Below, one piece after another: positions 1 to 7,854 of a stretch of DNA of 64,000 nucleotides. Numbering within the stretch: position 1 is the stretch's first letter; each line of letters begins with the position of its first letter. Location: assembly GCA_028726465.1 (NCBI GenBank), contig JAQYQB010000012.1:248001-312000 (forward strand), given 5' to 3'. This stretch comes from Mycobacteriaceae bacterium (lineage in GTDB: Bacteria > Actinomycetota > Actinomycetes > Mycobacteriales > Mycobacteriaceae). A program made the translations under genes and the position numbers. The notes below the pieces were generated by a model. That model did not search any database and was not told where the DNA came from. It saw nothing but the letters and a program-made list of their open reading frames with translations.

Positions 1-1929
1 GGTGTGAATCTGCGTGGTGGGCTGGGCTTCAAGCGCCACCAGGCGGAAGGCGCGCACCGCCCAGTCCAGGTACTCGGCGCGGTCCTCCGCGCGCAGCGGG
101 AGCAGCTCGCGCAGGGCCGGCTCGTCGATCTGGATGATCCCCACCCCGGCGTCCTCCAGGTCCCGGACCTCGTCGGCCAAGGCCACGCCCAGCTGGTCCG
201 CGGAGACCGATTGCGGGACGTCGTCGCGCACGAAGGACCAGGCCAGGATGGTCACCGGGCCGGTGAGCATCCCCTTGACGGGGCGCTCGGTCAGCGACTG
301 CGCGTACGAGGTCCACTCCACGGTCATGGGCGCCGGGCGGGAGATGTCCCCGACGACTATCGGCGGGCGGGTGCAGCGGGAGCCGTAGGACTGCACCCAG
401 CCGTTTTCGGTGACCACGAAGCCGTCGAGCAGCTCCGCGAAGTACTGGACCATGTCGTTGCGCTCGGCCTCGCCGTGGACCAACACGTCCAGGCCCAGTT
501 CCTCCTGCAGGGCTACCACGCTGGCGATTTCCTGCTTGAGGGCGTCCGTGTAGGCCGCGTCGCTGAGCTCGCCGGCCTTGTGCTTCGCGCGGGCCGCCCG
601 GATCTCCGGCGTCTGCGGGAAGGAGCCGATGGTGGTGGTGGGCAGCTTTGGCAGCTTGAGCAGTTCCTTCTGGGCGCGGTTGCGCTCGGCGAAGGCGGGC
701 TGCCGGCTGACGGCCCCTTCCGGCAGGGCCGCGGTGCGGGCCTGCACGTCCGCGTTGTGGGTGCGGGTGGATTCGGCGCGGGTGCGCACGGCGCGGTCGG
801 CCTTGGCAAAGGCCTGCGGGGCCGCCTCCGGCCCGGCGGCGAGTGCGACGACCTCGGCGATCTTCTCATCCGCGAAGGAGAACCAGCCGACCACGTCCAC
901 GGGCAGGTTCTTTTCGGCCTCCACGGTGTGCGGCACGTGCTGCAGGGAGACCGAGGTGGACACCGATACCCCGGGCAGGCGCTCGAACTTCTCCCGCAGG
1001 TCGTGCAGGTTGGCCGCCCAGACATTGCGCCCGTCCACCAGACCGGCGACCAGGTGGGTCTTGGCCGCCAGCTTTGCCACCCGGTCGAGGTAGCCCGGCT
1101 CCTGGACGAGCGTGCCCACGCTGAGATCCACCTGCACGGCCTCCGGGGCCAAATCCTCCAAGACGTCGAGGCTCGCGCGGGCCGCGCCGTACGGGGTGGT
1201 CAGGTAGACGTTCGGGCGGGTCTGCGTGCCCAGGATGGCGCGGTAGGCCGCGGCGAGGTGGGCGGCTAGTTCGGCGTCGCTGGCCACCGCCAGATCCGCC
1301 ACCACGGCCGGTTCGGCCAGCTGGACCCATTCCACGCCTTTGACGTGCAGGGCGGCCAGCAGCTCCTGGTAGACGGCGACCAGCTCCGGCAGGCGCTCCA
1401 GGGGCTGCTTAGTCGCGCCCTCGGCCGGCTTAGACAGGGCCAGCAGCGTGACCGGGCCGACGAGGTAGGGGCGGACGGTGTGGCCGGCCTGGCGGGCCTC
1501 GTCCACCAGCTTGAGCAGGCGGTCCGGGTGGGCGCTAAAGCCCTGGTCGTCGGCGATCTCCGGGACGATGTAGTGGTAGTTGGTATCAAACCACTTGGTC
1601 ATCTCCAGCGGGGCCTTGTCGGTGTTGCCGCGGGCGAGGGTGAACTCATCGTCCAGCGTCAGCCCCGGCACCGCGCCGACGGTCAGGGCGGTTTCCAGCA
1701 CTTGGTCGTAATAAGCCACGTCCGCCGGGATGGCGTAGTCCTCGTTGAGGCCCAGGTCCTTCAGGCGCGCGTAGGTGTCCAGGCGCAGCGAATGGGCGGC
1801 GGATTCGAAGCTGGCCTCGTCGATGCGCCCGGCCCAGTAGGCCTCGAGGGCCTTCTTGAGCTCGCGGTTCGCACCGACGCGGGGATAGCCCTCGATGGTC
1901 GCGGCGGGGAATTTCTTCGGTGAAGTCAT
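1..1929 (-). CDS. metE: Cobalamin-independent methionine synthase, C-terminus cut by window edge
   Basis: MetE transfers the methyl group of 5-methyltetrahydropteroyl-triglutamate to homocysteine in the cytosol, the last step of methionine synthesis. The minus-strand reading frame starts MTSPKKFPAATIEGYPRVGA, the family N-terminus, with an AAGGAG 10 nt before the ATG. It runs 643 codons to the left edge without a stop. The last residues are ALEAQPTTQIHT, immediately before the zinc-ligand HTHxCYS segment, so roughly the last 110 residues of a ~750-residue protein lie outside the window. It follows metF by 37 bp in the same direction, so MetF product feeds MetE from one transcript. Confidence 0.96.
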   Translation of the reverse strand, partial: MTSPKKFPAATIEGYPRVGANRELKKALEAYWAGRIDEASFESAAHSLRLDTYARLKDLGLNEDYAIPADVAYYDQVLETALTVGAVPGLTLDDEFTLARGNTDKAPLEMTKWFDTNYHYIVPEIADDQGFSAHPDRLLKLVDEARQAGHTVRPYLVGPVTLLALSKPAEGATKQPLERLPELVAVYQELLAALHVKGVEWVQLAEPAVVADLAVASDAELAAHLAAAYRAILGTQTRPNVYLTTPYGAARASLDVLEDLAPEAVQVDLSVGTLVQEPGYLDRVAKLAAKTHLVAGLVDGRNVWAANLHDLREKFERLPGVSVSTSVSLQHVPHTVEAEKNLPVDVVGWFSFADEKIAEVVALAAGPEAAPQAFAKADRAVRTRAESTRTHNADVQARTAALPEGAVSRQPAFAERNRAQKELLKLPKLPTTTIGSFPQTPEIRAARAKHKAGELSDAAYTDALKQEIASVVALQEELGLDVLVHGEAERNDMVQYFAELLDGFVVTENGWVQSYGSRCTRPPIVVGDISRPAPMTVEWTSYAQSLTERPVKGMLTGPVTILAWSFVRDDVPQSVSADQLGVALADEVRDLEDAGVGIIQIDEPALRELLPLRAEDRAEYLDWAVRAFRLVALEAQPTTQIHT

Positions 1930-1966
1930 GGTGGTGTTCTCCTTAAGTTTTCGTTCTGATTACGGT

Positions 1967-2905
1967 TTAAGCGGCGGCGATGCCCACCCGGTCCAGCAGG
2001 TCCTGGGTCACGGCGGCGTTGTTGTGGGTATAGACGTGCAACCCACCCGCGCCCCCGGCCAAGACCTCGCGGGCCAGCTGGGCGGTCAGCTCCAGGCCGA
2101 TCTCGTGCTCCTCGGCCGGATCCCGCGCCTGGGCCAGGCGGTTAACGACGGACGCCGGAACGGGCAGGCCGGTGAGCTCGCCCATGCGCGCCAGACGCTT
2201 GGCGCTGGTCATGGGCATGATGCCCGGGATAAGCGGGATGTTCACCCCGGCCAGGTGGGCGCGCTCGGCGAAGCGGTGGTAATCGTCCGCGTCGAAGAAG
2301 AGCTGGGTGATGGCGAAGTCGGCGCCGCAGCGCTGCTTGGTCAGCAGGACGTCGATGTCCTCGTCGGCGTTGCGGGATTCGGCGTGCCCCTGCGGGTAGC
2401 AGGCCACGCCCACGGCCAGGCGCCCGGCGGCGAAGCGGGCGGCCTGGGACTGCTCCCACTCGCGGACCAGCCGCACCAGGTCGTCGGCGTGCGGCAGGTA
2501 GCCCGCCGGCAGGCTCGTCTGCCCCGGGGCGAGGTCGCCGCGCAGGGCCAGCAGCCCGCGCACGCCGGCATCGACAAGCGTGTCGATCCAGTCGATGAGC
2601 TCCGCGCGGGTGCCGGCGGTGCAGGCCAGGTGCGCGAGCGGGCGCATCTGGGTGCGTTGGGCGATGCGCTCGATGAAGGCGGCGGTGCCGCGCAGCCACC
2701 CGGAGCGCTGGGAACTGGTGACCGCGATGTAGTCGGGGCGGTAGGAGCTCAAGACTTCGAGCAGGCCGTTGACCTTGGCGGCATCCGCGTCGTGGCGGGG
2801 CGGGATGACTTCGAAGGAGAGCGCGGTGCGCTGGGGCGCCGGCGCCGGGTAGACCTGCAGTTCGTTTTGGTCTAGTGGCGCGGAAGCGGATATCCGGGGT
2901 ACCAC
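1967..2905 (-). CDS. metF: 5,10-methylenetetrahydrofolate reductase
   Basis: MetF reduces 5,10-methylene-THF to 5-methyl-THF (FAD enzyme) and so supplies the methyl donor for MetE just downstream. Family motifs are visible: LSFEVIPPR at the N-terminus, the VTSSQRSGWLRGTAAF region, HLACTAGTRAELI, LALRGDLAPG, and FAITQLFFDADDYHRF followed by IPLIPGIMPMTS. The frame is open further upstream (GTG at 2974, ATG at 2965), but neither has a ribosome site. GTG at 2905 is preceded by a perfect AGGAGG 5 nt away, which gives 312 residues, and is preferred here. The 277 bp to the next gene should hold the metFE promoter. Confidence 0.93.
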   Translation of the reverse strand: MVPRISASAPLDQNELQVYPAPAPQRTALSFEVIPPRHDADAAKVNGLLEVLSSYRPDYIAVTSSQRSGWLRGTAAFIERIAQRTQMRPLAHLACTAGTRAELIDWIDTLVDAGVRGLLALRGDLAPGQTSLPAGYLPHADDLVRLVREWEQSQAARFAAGRLAVGVACYPQGHAESRNADEDIDVLLTKQRCGADFAITQLFFDADDYHRFAERAHLAGVNIPLIPGIMPMTSAKRLARMGELTGLPVPASVVNRLAQARDPAEEHEIGLELTAQLAREVLAGGAGGLHVYTHNNAAVTQDLLDRVGIAAA

Positions 2906-3182
2906 GGCGACCTCCTCTGCTGGTAGTGGGCGTTTGCTTAGCGAGAAATGTACCAAGCTGTTCATTTTTCGCACCAGCCCTTTTCAAACGTAATACCTTT
3001 AAAACCGCACTACCTGTAGCAATTTCCGATTTTCAGGTGAATAAAACGGGGCCCGAAATGAACCAAGCGGTCTACCTCCGGCTGTGGTCTCGCCCCCTCC
3101 TATTGCCGCCCCACCCAAAAGTTAACTACGCTGGACTAGGCTGGAATAAGAACGATTAATAAACCTTTACCTAGGAGAAACC

Positions 3183-3980
3183 ATGAATCTTGGCAGCTTG
3201 AACGTGGCCTACCGAGTCGGTTCGTCCCTGTGGAACCAGTTCGCTGAATTCCGGGACGAAAAGGCCCGCCAGGCTTACGACGCTCTGGAGGAGGCCGCGG
3301 ACAAGGTGGACAACCACACCCAGGACTGGTTCCCCGAGTCCCGCAAGGAAGCCGGCCGCGTGACCCAGGCCGCCCACGCCCGCCTGGAGCGCGCCCTCGA
3401 GGACATTAAGTCCCAGGCGAACGACGCCCAGGATAAGGCCAAGGATAAGACCGAGACCGCCACCGCCAACCTGCGCAAGTCCGCCACCGAGGCCCGCAAG
3501 AAGTCCCAGAAGAAGGCCGACCAGCTGGAGCGCCGCGCCCAGGACTCCCGCAAGAAGGCCACCAAGGCCGCCAAGAAGGCCCGCAAGCAGGCCGCCAAGA
3601 AGCAGAAGAAGCAGCAGCGCTCCGCGTTCTGGCCGATCGCGGCGGTCGTGGCCGCGGTGGCCGCTATCGGCGGCGGCGTCTACTACTGGCTGCGCCGCAA
3701 CGACACCCCGTCGGAGCAGCCGCCGCGCGTCGAGGAATTCGGCGGCAACGAGAAGACCGCCGGCTCCACGCTGGTCTACACCTCGACCACGGAGAAGCCG
3801 GTGTCCACCCAGGTGGAAGAAGGCGTGGTCGACCGCGACGAGGAGCTGCTCGGCTCCCTGGACGCCCAGCTGGCTAACCACCAGGCAGAGACCGCTGAGC
3901 GCCCGGAAGAGGACACCGCCCGCCTGACCGACGACTCGGATAACGAGGGCAAGCACCGCCTGCGCGAGGACGAGGACTAG
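3183..3980 (+). CDS. Lysine-rich coiled-coil single-span membrane protein
   Basis: I do not recognise a named family. The 265-residue protein has a long helical, charge-rich N-terminal part (about 1-145). This culminates in a strongly basic stretch (about 105-147, repeated KKA/RKK/AAKK units) directly before one transmembrane helix (about 149-168, WPIAAVVAAVAAIGGGVYYW) that ends in RR. The C-terminal 95 residues are acidic and probably disordered. The positive-inside rule places the basic coiled coil in the cytoplasm. The start follows AGGAGA at 3173-3178. It is monocistronic, with a strong hairpin terminator at 4006-4055. DNA, RNA or anionic lipid binding is possible but unproven. Confidence 0.85.
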   Translation: MNLGSLNVAYRVGSSLWNQFAEFRDEKARQAYDALEEAADKVDNHTQDWFPESRKEAGRVTQAAHARLERALEDIKSQANDAQDKAKDKTETATANLRKSATEARKKSQKKADQLERRAQDSRKKATKAAKKARKQAAKKQKKQQRSAFWPIAAVVAAVAAIGGGVYYWLRRNDTPSEQPPRVEEFGGNEKTAGSTLVYTSTTEKPVSTQVEEGVVDRDEELLGSLDAQLANHQAETAERPEEDTARLTDDSDNEGKHRLREDED

Positions 3981-4005
3981 TCCTCCCCTCACCCCCGCGG
4001 CTTCC

Positions 4006-4055
4006 GCCACCCCCGCGAAGTGGAGTACATGGTTGTACTTACTTTCGGGGGTGGC
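4006..4055 (+). terminator. Long nested hairpin terminator
   Basis: Arms 4006-4021 (GCCACCCCCGCGAAGT) and 4041-4055 (ACTTTCGGGGGTGGC) pair with one bulge. Inside them AGTACA/TGTACT (4024-4029, 4034-4039) closes a TGGT tetraloop. TTCTTTA follows, so it ends the coiled-coil gene transcript. Confidence 0.8.
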
Positions 4056-4116
4056 TTCTTTATTGCATAGATCTCATTCGGACCTTCTAATTAGATTCTT
4101 TAGCGCCCCGGACAGT

Positions 4117-4156
4117 AATTTATGGAGAACAACGTAAATTTATGGAGAACAACGTA
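4117..4156 (+). repeat. Perfect 20-bp tandem duplication upstream of a small gene
   Basis: The 20-mer at 4117-4136 is repeated exactly at 4137-4156. Each copy carries ATGGAGAACAAC. Because 20 is not a multiple of three, the ATG of the first copy opens an 11-codon frame that stops in the second copy. The ATG of the second copy (4142) is in frame with the downstream small gene. Confidence 0.95.
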
Positions 4157-4195
4157 GTGCACTTCGATCGGTCGGGAGCAAGGAGCTTCAACTAC

Positions 4196-4399
4196 ATGAG
4201 TATTGAATCTTTGACGGTAAAGCTTACTAACGGGGAGACTTTTTATTTTACCGCGGGGCCGATAGTCGGGGATCCGTCTAACCGGGTGGAAAACCTGCGT
4301 TTCGCGATTGAGAACGACACCGTGTTCCGCTCCGTGGACGAGTCCGGGGTGGCCCGCGAATTCGCTGGCCACGAGGTGGCCAACTACCACCTGGCCTAG
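4196..4399 (+). CDS. Small conserved-type hypothetical protein (67 aa)
   Basis: I do not recognise the family. The product begins MSIESLTVKLTNGETFYF and looks like a small mixed alpha/beta soluble protein with no membrane segment. I chose ATG 4196 because AAGGAG lies 10 nt upstream (4180-4185). The frame extends in phase to ATG 4142, which would add 18 residues, but that start lies inside a 20-bp tandem duplication and has no ribosome site. The gene ends 7 bp before the promoter hexamer of the following acetyltransferase gene. Confidence 0.65.
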   Translation: MSIESLTVKLTNGETFYFTAGPIVGDPSNRVENLRFAIENDTVFRSVDESGVAREFAGHEVANYHLA

Positions 4400-4406
4400 C
4401 GCGGCC

Positions 4407-4412
4407 TACAAT
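4407..4412 (+). promoter_or_regulatory. -10 hexamer for a leaderless acetyltransferase mRNA
   Basis: TACAAT ends 7 nt before ATG 4420, with no Shine-Dalgarno sequence in between. The transcript would therefore begin at or next to the start codon. Confidence 0.6.
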
Positions 4413-4419
4413 GGCGCGC

Positions 4420-4950
4420 ATGGACTCTCAGACACAGGATGACAAGCTAAACCAGAACTCTGACCAGCTGCAGATCGAGCTGCGTGCGACCCAGGAATCG
4501 GATCGCACCTACATCGCGCGCCTGAATTTCCTGACCGACACTTTCGGGGACGAATTCGGCGAGATCTCTGAGCATTTCGATAAGGATTACGAGTACTACG
4601 TAGCGGCGTGGAACCCGAACGAGGGCGGGTTCATCGCCTGGGACGCCTGTGTCCCGGCCGGGGGTGTCTGGCTGATGTGGGGCACGGAGGAGAGCCACGG
4701 CTTCGGCCACGCCGAGGAGGGCATCCCGGAGCTCGCGCTCGCGGTGGAGGGCCGCTACAAGGGCCAAGGAATTGGCACCTCGCTCATCCAAGCCGCCACC
4801 GAGCTGGCCCGCAAACTGGGCACTCCCGGCATCTCCCTGGCGGTGGATCCGGACAACCCCCGCGCCCACCGGCTCTACCAGTACCTGGGCTTTGAGCACG
4901 AGGGCGAGCGCAACGGCCACCTGGTTCTCGTCAAACGCTTTACAGATTAA
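4420..4950 (+). CDS. GNAT-family N-acetyltransferase
   Basis: Predicted acetyl-CoA-dependent acyl transferase; substrate unknown. The C-terminal half carries the GNAT core: ELALAVEGRYKGQGIGTSLI (motif A, with the Q/R-x-x-G-x-G/A acetyl-CoA loop as KGQGIG), then LAVDPDNPRAHRLYQYLGF (motif B). The N-terminal half is acidic and has no other domain I can name. Two in-frame ATGs exist at 4411 and 4420. The second is preferred because a TACAAT hexamer (4407-4412) overlaps the first and sits 7 nt before the second. Confidence 0.85.
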   Translation: MDSQTQDDKLNQNSDQLQIELRATQESDRTYIARLNFLTDTFGDEFGEISEHFDKDYEYYVAAWNPNEGGFIAWDACVPAGGVWLMWGTEESHGFGHAEEGIPELALAVEGRYKGQGIGTSLIQAATELARKLGTPGISLAVDPDNPRAHRLYQYLGFEHEGERNGHLVLVKRFTD

Positions 4951-4967
4951 GTATTCGTGGGCTAGAC

Positions 4968-4987
4968 TTACTTTACGCTTTAAGTAA
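4968..4987. promoter_or_regulatory. Dyad TTACTT-N8-AAGTAA in the dioxygenase promoter
   Basis: Perfect 6-bp arms (4968-4973 and 4982-4987) lie between a TAGACT hexamer (4963-4968) and the AAGGAG of the dioxygenase gene. This is where a repressor would block transcription. The MarR regulator encoded 1.4 kb away is one candidate; that link is inference. Confidence 0.45.
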
Positions 4988-4999
4988 AGGAGAGTCCCC

Positions 5000-5869
5000 A
5001 TGCCCACCCTCGCCGAAGAATTCAACCCCGCCCGGCCGGCCGGCGCCATCTACGATCTGCGCGAACGCGCCCTCCCCGAGACCCACCTGCACCGCCGGTG
5101 GGAGCCGGCCGACGGCCCCCTTCCTGCCCTGTTCATTAGCCACGGCGCCCCGCCGGCGCTGGGCAACCACGGCTGGATGAACGACCTCTACGACTGGTCG
5201 CGCTCCCTGCCGAAGCCGCGGGCCATCGTGGTGGTCTCCGCGCACTGGGAAAACGCGCCAGTGGCCATCAACGCCACGGCGGCCGACGCCCCGCTCTTCT
5301 ACGACTTCTCCGGCTTCGACCCGGAGTACTTCACCCTGCGCTACCCCACCCCGGACGCCGGCGAGCTCGCCCAGCGCGTCGCGGGCCTGCTGGGTTACCA
5401 GCCCGTCCACCAGTTCGCCGATCGCGGCTTGGACCACGGCGCCTTTATCCCGCTGATGGCCATGTACCCGGCCGGCGACGTGCCCGTCGTCCAAGTCTCC
5501 ATGCCCAGCCTAAACCCGCAGGACCTGCTGGACCTGGGCGAGAAGCTGCGCCCGCTGCGCGCGGAGGGCATCCTGGTCATCGGCAGCGGCTACATGACCC
5601 ACTCCTTCGCGGTCTTCCGCAACCCCGAGCTCTCCGGCCACCTCGACGCCTTCGACGAGTGGGCCGCGGCCAACATCCACTCCGGCAACGTGGACGCCCT
5701 GACCGACTACCTGCACCAGGGCCCGGGCGCGCGGATTGCCCACCCCACCGCCGACCACTACGTCCCGCTGCTGCTGGCGATGGGCGCGGCCAACGACCCC
5801 ACCAGCGCCCGCACGGTCTTTACCCGCAAGGGCCTGGGCAACCACATCCGCTCGATCGAGGTCTACTAG
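5000..5869 (+). CDS. DODA-type (class III extradiol) ring-opening dioxygenase, YgiD-like
   Basis: Belongs to the 4,5-DOPA dioxygenase / LigB-like family of metal-dependent enzymes that cleave catechol rings. The natural substrate here is unknown. Histidines in family contexts are LFISHGAPPALG (near residue 50), VVVSAHWE (near 79), RGLDHGAFIPL (near 147) and the C-terminal HPTADHYVPLLLAMGAA. The length of 289 residues is slightly above the usual ~260 because of an extra ~35-residue N-terminus. The ATG follows AAGGAGA with good spacing. A dyad lies in the promoter. The glycosylase gene follows after 19 bp but has its own promoter hexamer. Confidence 0.88.
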   Translation: MPTLAEEFNPARPAGAIYDLRERALPETHLHRRWEPADGPLPALFISHGAPPALGNHGWMNDLYDWSRSLPKPRAIVVVSAHWENAPVAINATAADAPLFYDFSGFDPEYFTLRYPTPDAGELAQRVAGLLGYQPVHQFADRGLDHGAFIPLMAMYPAGDVPVVQVSMPSLNPQDLLDLGEKLRPLRAEGILVIGSGYMTHSFAVFRNPELSGHLDAFDEWAAANIHSGNVDALTDYLHQGPGARIAHPTADHYVPLLLAMGAANDPTSARTVFTRKGLGNHIRSIEVY

Positions 5870-5888
5870 CCGCTATTAGTCTGGGGCC

Positions 5889-6434
5889 ATGATTGATTTT
5901 TCCGCCCCCGCCGACGTGGTCGCCCCGCAGCTTCTGGGCTGTATCTTTCACTTCGGCGGCGTGGCGGTCCGGCTCACCGAGGTCGAGGCCTACCTGGGCA
6001 CCGAGGACCCCGCAGCGCACACCTTTCGCGGCAAGACCCCGCGGAACGCGACCATGTTCGGCCCGCCGGGCAGGCTGTACGTCTACGCCTCCTACGGCAT
6101 CCACCGCAACGGCAACATCGTCTGCGCACCGGAAGGCACCGGCCAGGGTTGCCTGCTGCGCGCCGGCGAGGTGGTCGCCGGCACAGAACTGGCCTATTCC
6201 CGCCGCGGCGAGACCGATTTCTATAACCTCGCGCGCGGTCCGGGCAACCTCGGCCAGGCCCTGGGCTTCACGCTCGCGGACAACTCCTCCCCCGTCGAGC
6301 TGGAGCCCCGCGCGGCCGAGCCCGAATGGGTGGCCGGGCCGCGGATTGGAATTTCGAAGAACCAGCAGGCGCCGTTCCGCTTCTGGATCCCGTGGGATAA
6401 AAGCGTGTCCCGCCGGCGCGGCTACCCGGCCTAG
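5889..6434 (+). CDS. mpg: 3-methyladenine DNA glycosylase (AAG/MPG family)
   Basis: Removes alkylated purines (3-methyladenine, hypoxanthine) to start base excision repair. The AAG fold signature is clear: LTEVEAYLG with the catalytic Glu, DPAAHTFRGKTPRNATMFGPPGRLYVYASYGIH, then NIVC and a RGPGNLGQALG segment. The length of 181 residues fits the family. A TAGTCT hexamer at 5877-5882 ends 6 nt before the ATG, suggesting a leaderless mRNA. The gene converges on the marR-type gene and the two stop codons share the four bases CTAG (6431-6434). Confidence 0.93.
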   Translation: MIDFSAPADVVAPQLLGCIFHFGGVAVRLTEVEAYLGTEDPAAHTFRGKTPRNATMFGPPGRLYVYASYGIHRNGNIVCAPEGTGQGCLLRAGEVVAGTELAYSRRGETDFYNLARGPGNLGQALGFTLADNSSPVELEPRAAEPEWVAGPRIGISKNQQAPFRFWIPWDKSVSRRRGYPA

Positions 6435-6913
6435 AAGCGCCCGCCGAAGCGGGGGTCTTCCTCGATGGCCTTAATAATGCGGTTGTTAACCTGCGTCATG
6501 GTGCGGATCTGGGAGCGGGTGAGCTTGTCCGCGACCACCGTCCGGGCCTGGCGGGCGTGCCCCGGGGCGCTGGCGACGACCTTGTCCCAGCCGGGATCGG
6601 TGAGCTTGGCAAAGGTGGTGCGCCCGTCGTTGGGATCCGGGAAACGCTCGACCCAGCCCTTCTTCTCCAGCCGGGTGACCACCTGGCTCAGGCGCGACAG
6701 GGAGCCGTTGGCCGTGATCGCCAGCTCCCGCATGCGCATGCGGCGCTCGGGGGCCTCCGACAGCCGCGACATCACCGTGTAATCGAAGAAGCTCAGTCCC
6801 GCGTCCTCCCGCAGCTGGGCGTCGAGGACAGCAGTCAGCCGGATGTTGACGGCCATGAGGGACATGAAGGCTTCCAGCTCTTCCTCGTCGAGCCACTGCG
6901 GTTCTTCGTTCAT
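6431..6913 (-). CDS. MarR-family transcriptional regulator
   Basis: Winged-helix repressor or activator of the MarR family (160 residues). It shows the family core DAGLSFFDYTVMSRLSEAPERRMRMRELA, the recognition helix segment ANGSLSRLSQVVTRLEKKGWVER, and the wing FPDPNDGRTTFAKLTDPG (family DPxDxR). ATG 6913 is chosen because TACAAT (minus strand, 6921-6926) ends 7 nt before it with no ribosome site, i.e. leaderless. The frame is open 9 codons further upstream. Targets are unknown; the nearby dioxygenase promoter has a dyad that could be a site. Confidence 0.9.
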   Translation of the reverse strand: MNEEPQWLDEEELEAFMSLMAVNIRLTAVLDAQLREDAGLSFFDYTVMSRLSEAPERRMRMRELAITANGSLSRLSQVVTRLEKKGWVERFPDPNDGRTTFAKLTDPGWDKVVASAPGHARQARTVVADKLTRSQIRTMTQVNNRIIKAIEEDPRFGGRF

Positions 6914-6920
6914 GCACCGT

Positions 6921-6926
6921 ATTGTA
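6921..6926 (-). promoter_or_regulatory. -10 hexamer of the marR-type gene
   Basis: Minus-strand TACAAT lies 7 nt before ATG 6913, consistent with a leaderless transcript. Confidence 0.6.
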
Positions 6927-7021
6927 GTCGGGAAACACAACGCTTAAAAGCTGAAGCGAATATATTTGTCAGCGCCGCCACCCGAAGCGCCCCAAACAGG
7001 TGGGAGGCGAGGACAAAAATA

Positions 7022-7064
7022 AGGACCTGACCCCCGGAAAACAACGTTTCCGGTGCCAGGTCCT
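7022..7064 (-). terminator. Terminator of the tRNA-Ala(CGC) gene
   Basis: Nested stem: AGGACCTG/CAGGTCCT (7022-7029, 7057-7064) around CCGGAAA/TTTCCGG (7034-7040, 7047-7053). On the minus strand it is followed by TTATTTTTG. Confidence 0.85.
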
Positions 7065-7073
7065 GCGCGGTAG

Positions 7074-7146
7074 TGGAGCTAAGGGGAATCGAACCCCTGA
7101 CCTTCGCATTGCGAACGCGACGCTCTACCAACTGAGCTATAGCCCC
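7074..7146 (-). tRNA. tRNA-Ala (anticodon CGC)
   Basis: A 73-nt cloverleaf reads on the minus strand. The acceptor GGGGCTA/TAGCTCC includes the G3:U70 pair that defines tRNA-Ala. The anticodon loop is TTCGCAA (CGC, reading GCG). The T arm contains GGTTCGATT and the discriminator is A. CCA is not encoded. Its own terminator lies at 7022-7064. Confidence 0.95.
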
Positions 7147-7211
7147 ATTATGTCTTTAAAGCGTACTCCGGTGGGGCCGGTGCCTAAAAATCGGGGCGCC
7201 CAGCTGCGGCT

Positions 7212-7472
7212 TTAGGCGAATTCGGGAATCGGCTTCAAGCGCATGTGGGTGACCTTGACGTCTTCGCCGTAGCCCATCTCATCGATGTGGTTGGCGGCGT
7301 CCTGGAGAGTGCGCATGACTAGTTCGCGGGCGGCGTCGTAATCGTCGAAGGTATCCAGGATCTCCAGATCCTGGTCGCTGCGCTGGGAGACCACCACATA
7401 ACGGGAGCCGGCGGGCGCTTCCACCCGCAGCTTGGTCTCGGCAAACGGGTGGTTGAAATAGAACTCGGCCAT
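7212..7472 (-). CDS. Small hypothetical protein (86 aa)
   Basis: Unrecognised soluble protein starting MAEFYFNHPFAETKLRVEAP, with an acidic middle (DQDLEILDTFDDYDAAREL) and no membrane segment or signal peptide. ATG 7472 is chosen because AGGAAA lies about 9 nt upstream; the frame stays open 12 codons further. It sits alone between tRNA genes on the same strand. The hairpin at 7573-7600 isolates it from the upstream tRNA pair. Confidence 0.75.
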   Translation of the reverse strand: MAEFYFNHPFAETKLRVEAPAGSRYVVVSQRSDQDLEILDTFDDYDAARELVMRTLQDAANHIDEMGYGEDVKVTHMRLKPIPEFA

Positions 7473-7572
7473 AATTATTTTTCCTGCACTCTCTGCCGCG
7501 CACGGCATAAGGTTTTCATTAATCGGTGAACACCAGACTAGTACGATCCTCGGGACCGGGCAGGGAAAGAAA

Positions 7573-7600
7573 AAACGCCAGGCGGATTCGCCTGGCGTTT
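7573..7600 (-). terminator. Perfect hairpin terminator of the tRNA-Ile/tRNA-Ala unit
   Basis: A 12-bp perfect stem (AAACGCCAGGCG, loop GATT, CGCCTGGCGTTT) is followed on the minus strand by a T-rich run. It ends the tRNA-Ile/tRNA-Ala(TGC) transcript. Confidence 0.88.
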
Positions 7601-7610
7601 GTGGTGATTG

Positions 7611-7683
7611 TGGAGCATAGGAGAATCGAACTCCTGACCTCCTGCTTGCAAAGCAGGTGCTCTACCAATTGAGCTAATGCCCC
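7611..7683 (-). tRNA. tRNA-Ala (anticodon TGC)
   Basis: A 73-nt cloverleaf with acceptor GGGGCAT/ATGCTCC including G3:U70. The anticodon loop is TTTGCAA (TGC) and the discriminator is A. It lies 11 nt downstream of tRNA-Ile in the same transcript. Confidence 0.96.
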
Positions 7684-7694
7684 ATGTTCCGTGG

Positions 7695-7768
7695 TGGGCC
7701 TAGCTGGAATCGAACCAGCGACCTCATCGTTATCAGCGATGCGCTCTAACCGACTGAGCTATAGGCCC
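7695..7768 (-). tRNA. tRNA-Ile (anticodon GAT)
   Basis: A 74-nt cloverleaf with acceptor GGGCCTA/TAGGCCC, anticodon loop CTGATAA (GAT) and T arm GGTTCGATT. It is the first gene of the Ile-Ala tRNA pair found downstream of gyrA in corynebacteria. Confidence 0.96.
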
Positions 7769-7854
7769 CTGTGTGGAACGACTATGAACTTTACATACCC
7801 CCTTCAACCTTTAGCAAATCGCCAGGTCAAAGAGGGTATTCACGGAAAGTTTAC

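Noticed and set aside
2906..3182. A possible McbR operator (TAGAC-N6-GTCTA) for metFE
   Set aside because: Only isolated half-site-like pieces (GTCTAC near 3070) are present; no two correctly spaced halves were found.
3171..4010. A Leu/Gly-rich 279-codon minus-strand frame over the coiled-coil gene
   Set aside because: Antisense of Lys/Ala codons gives Leu/Gly/Phe-rich text. The plus frame has a ribosome site, a transmembrane helix and a matching terminator.
7074..7768. tRNA genes considered as integration sites
   Set aside because: No direct repeat of a tRNA 3' end and no integrase lies nearby; each tRNA unit has its own terminator.
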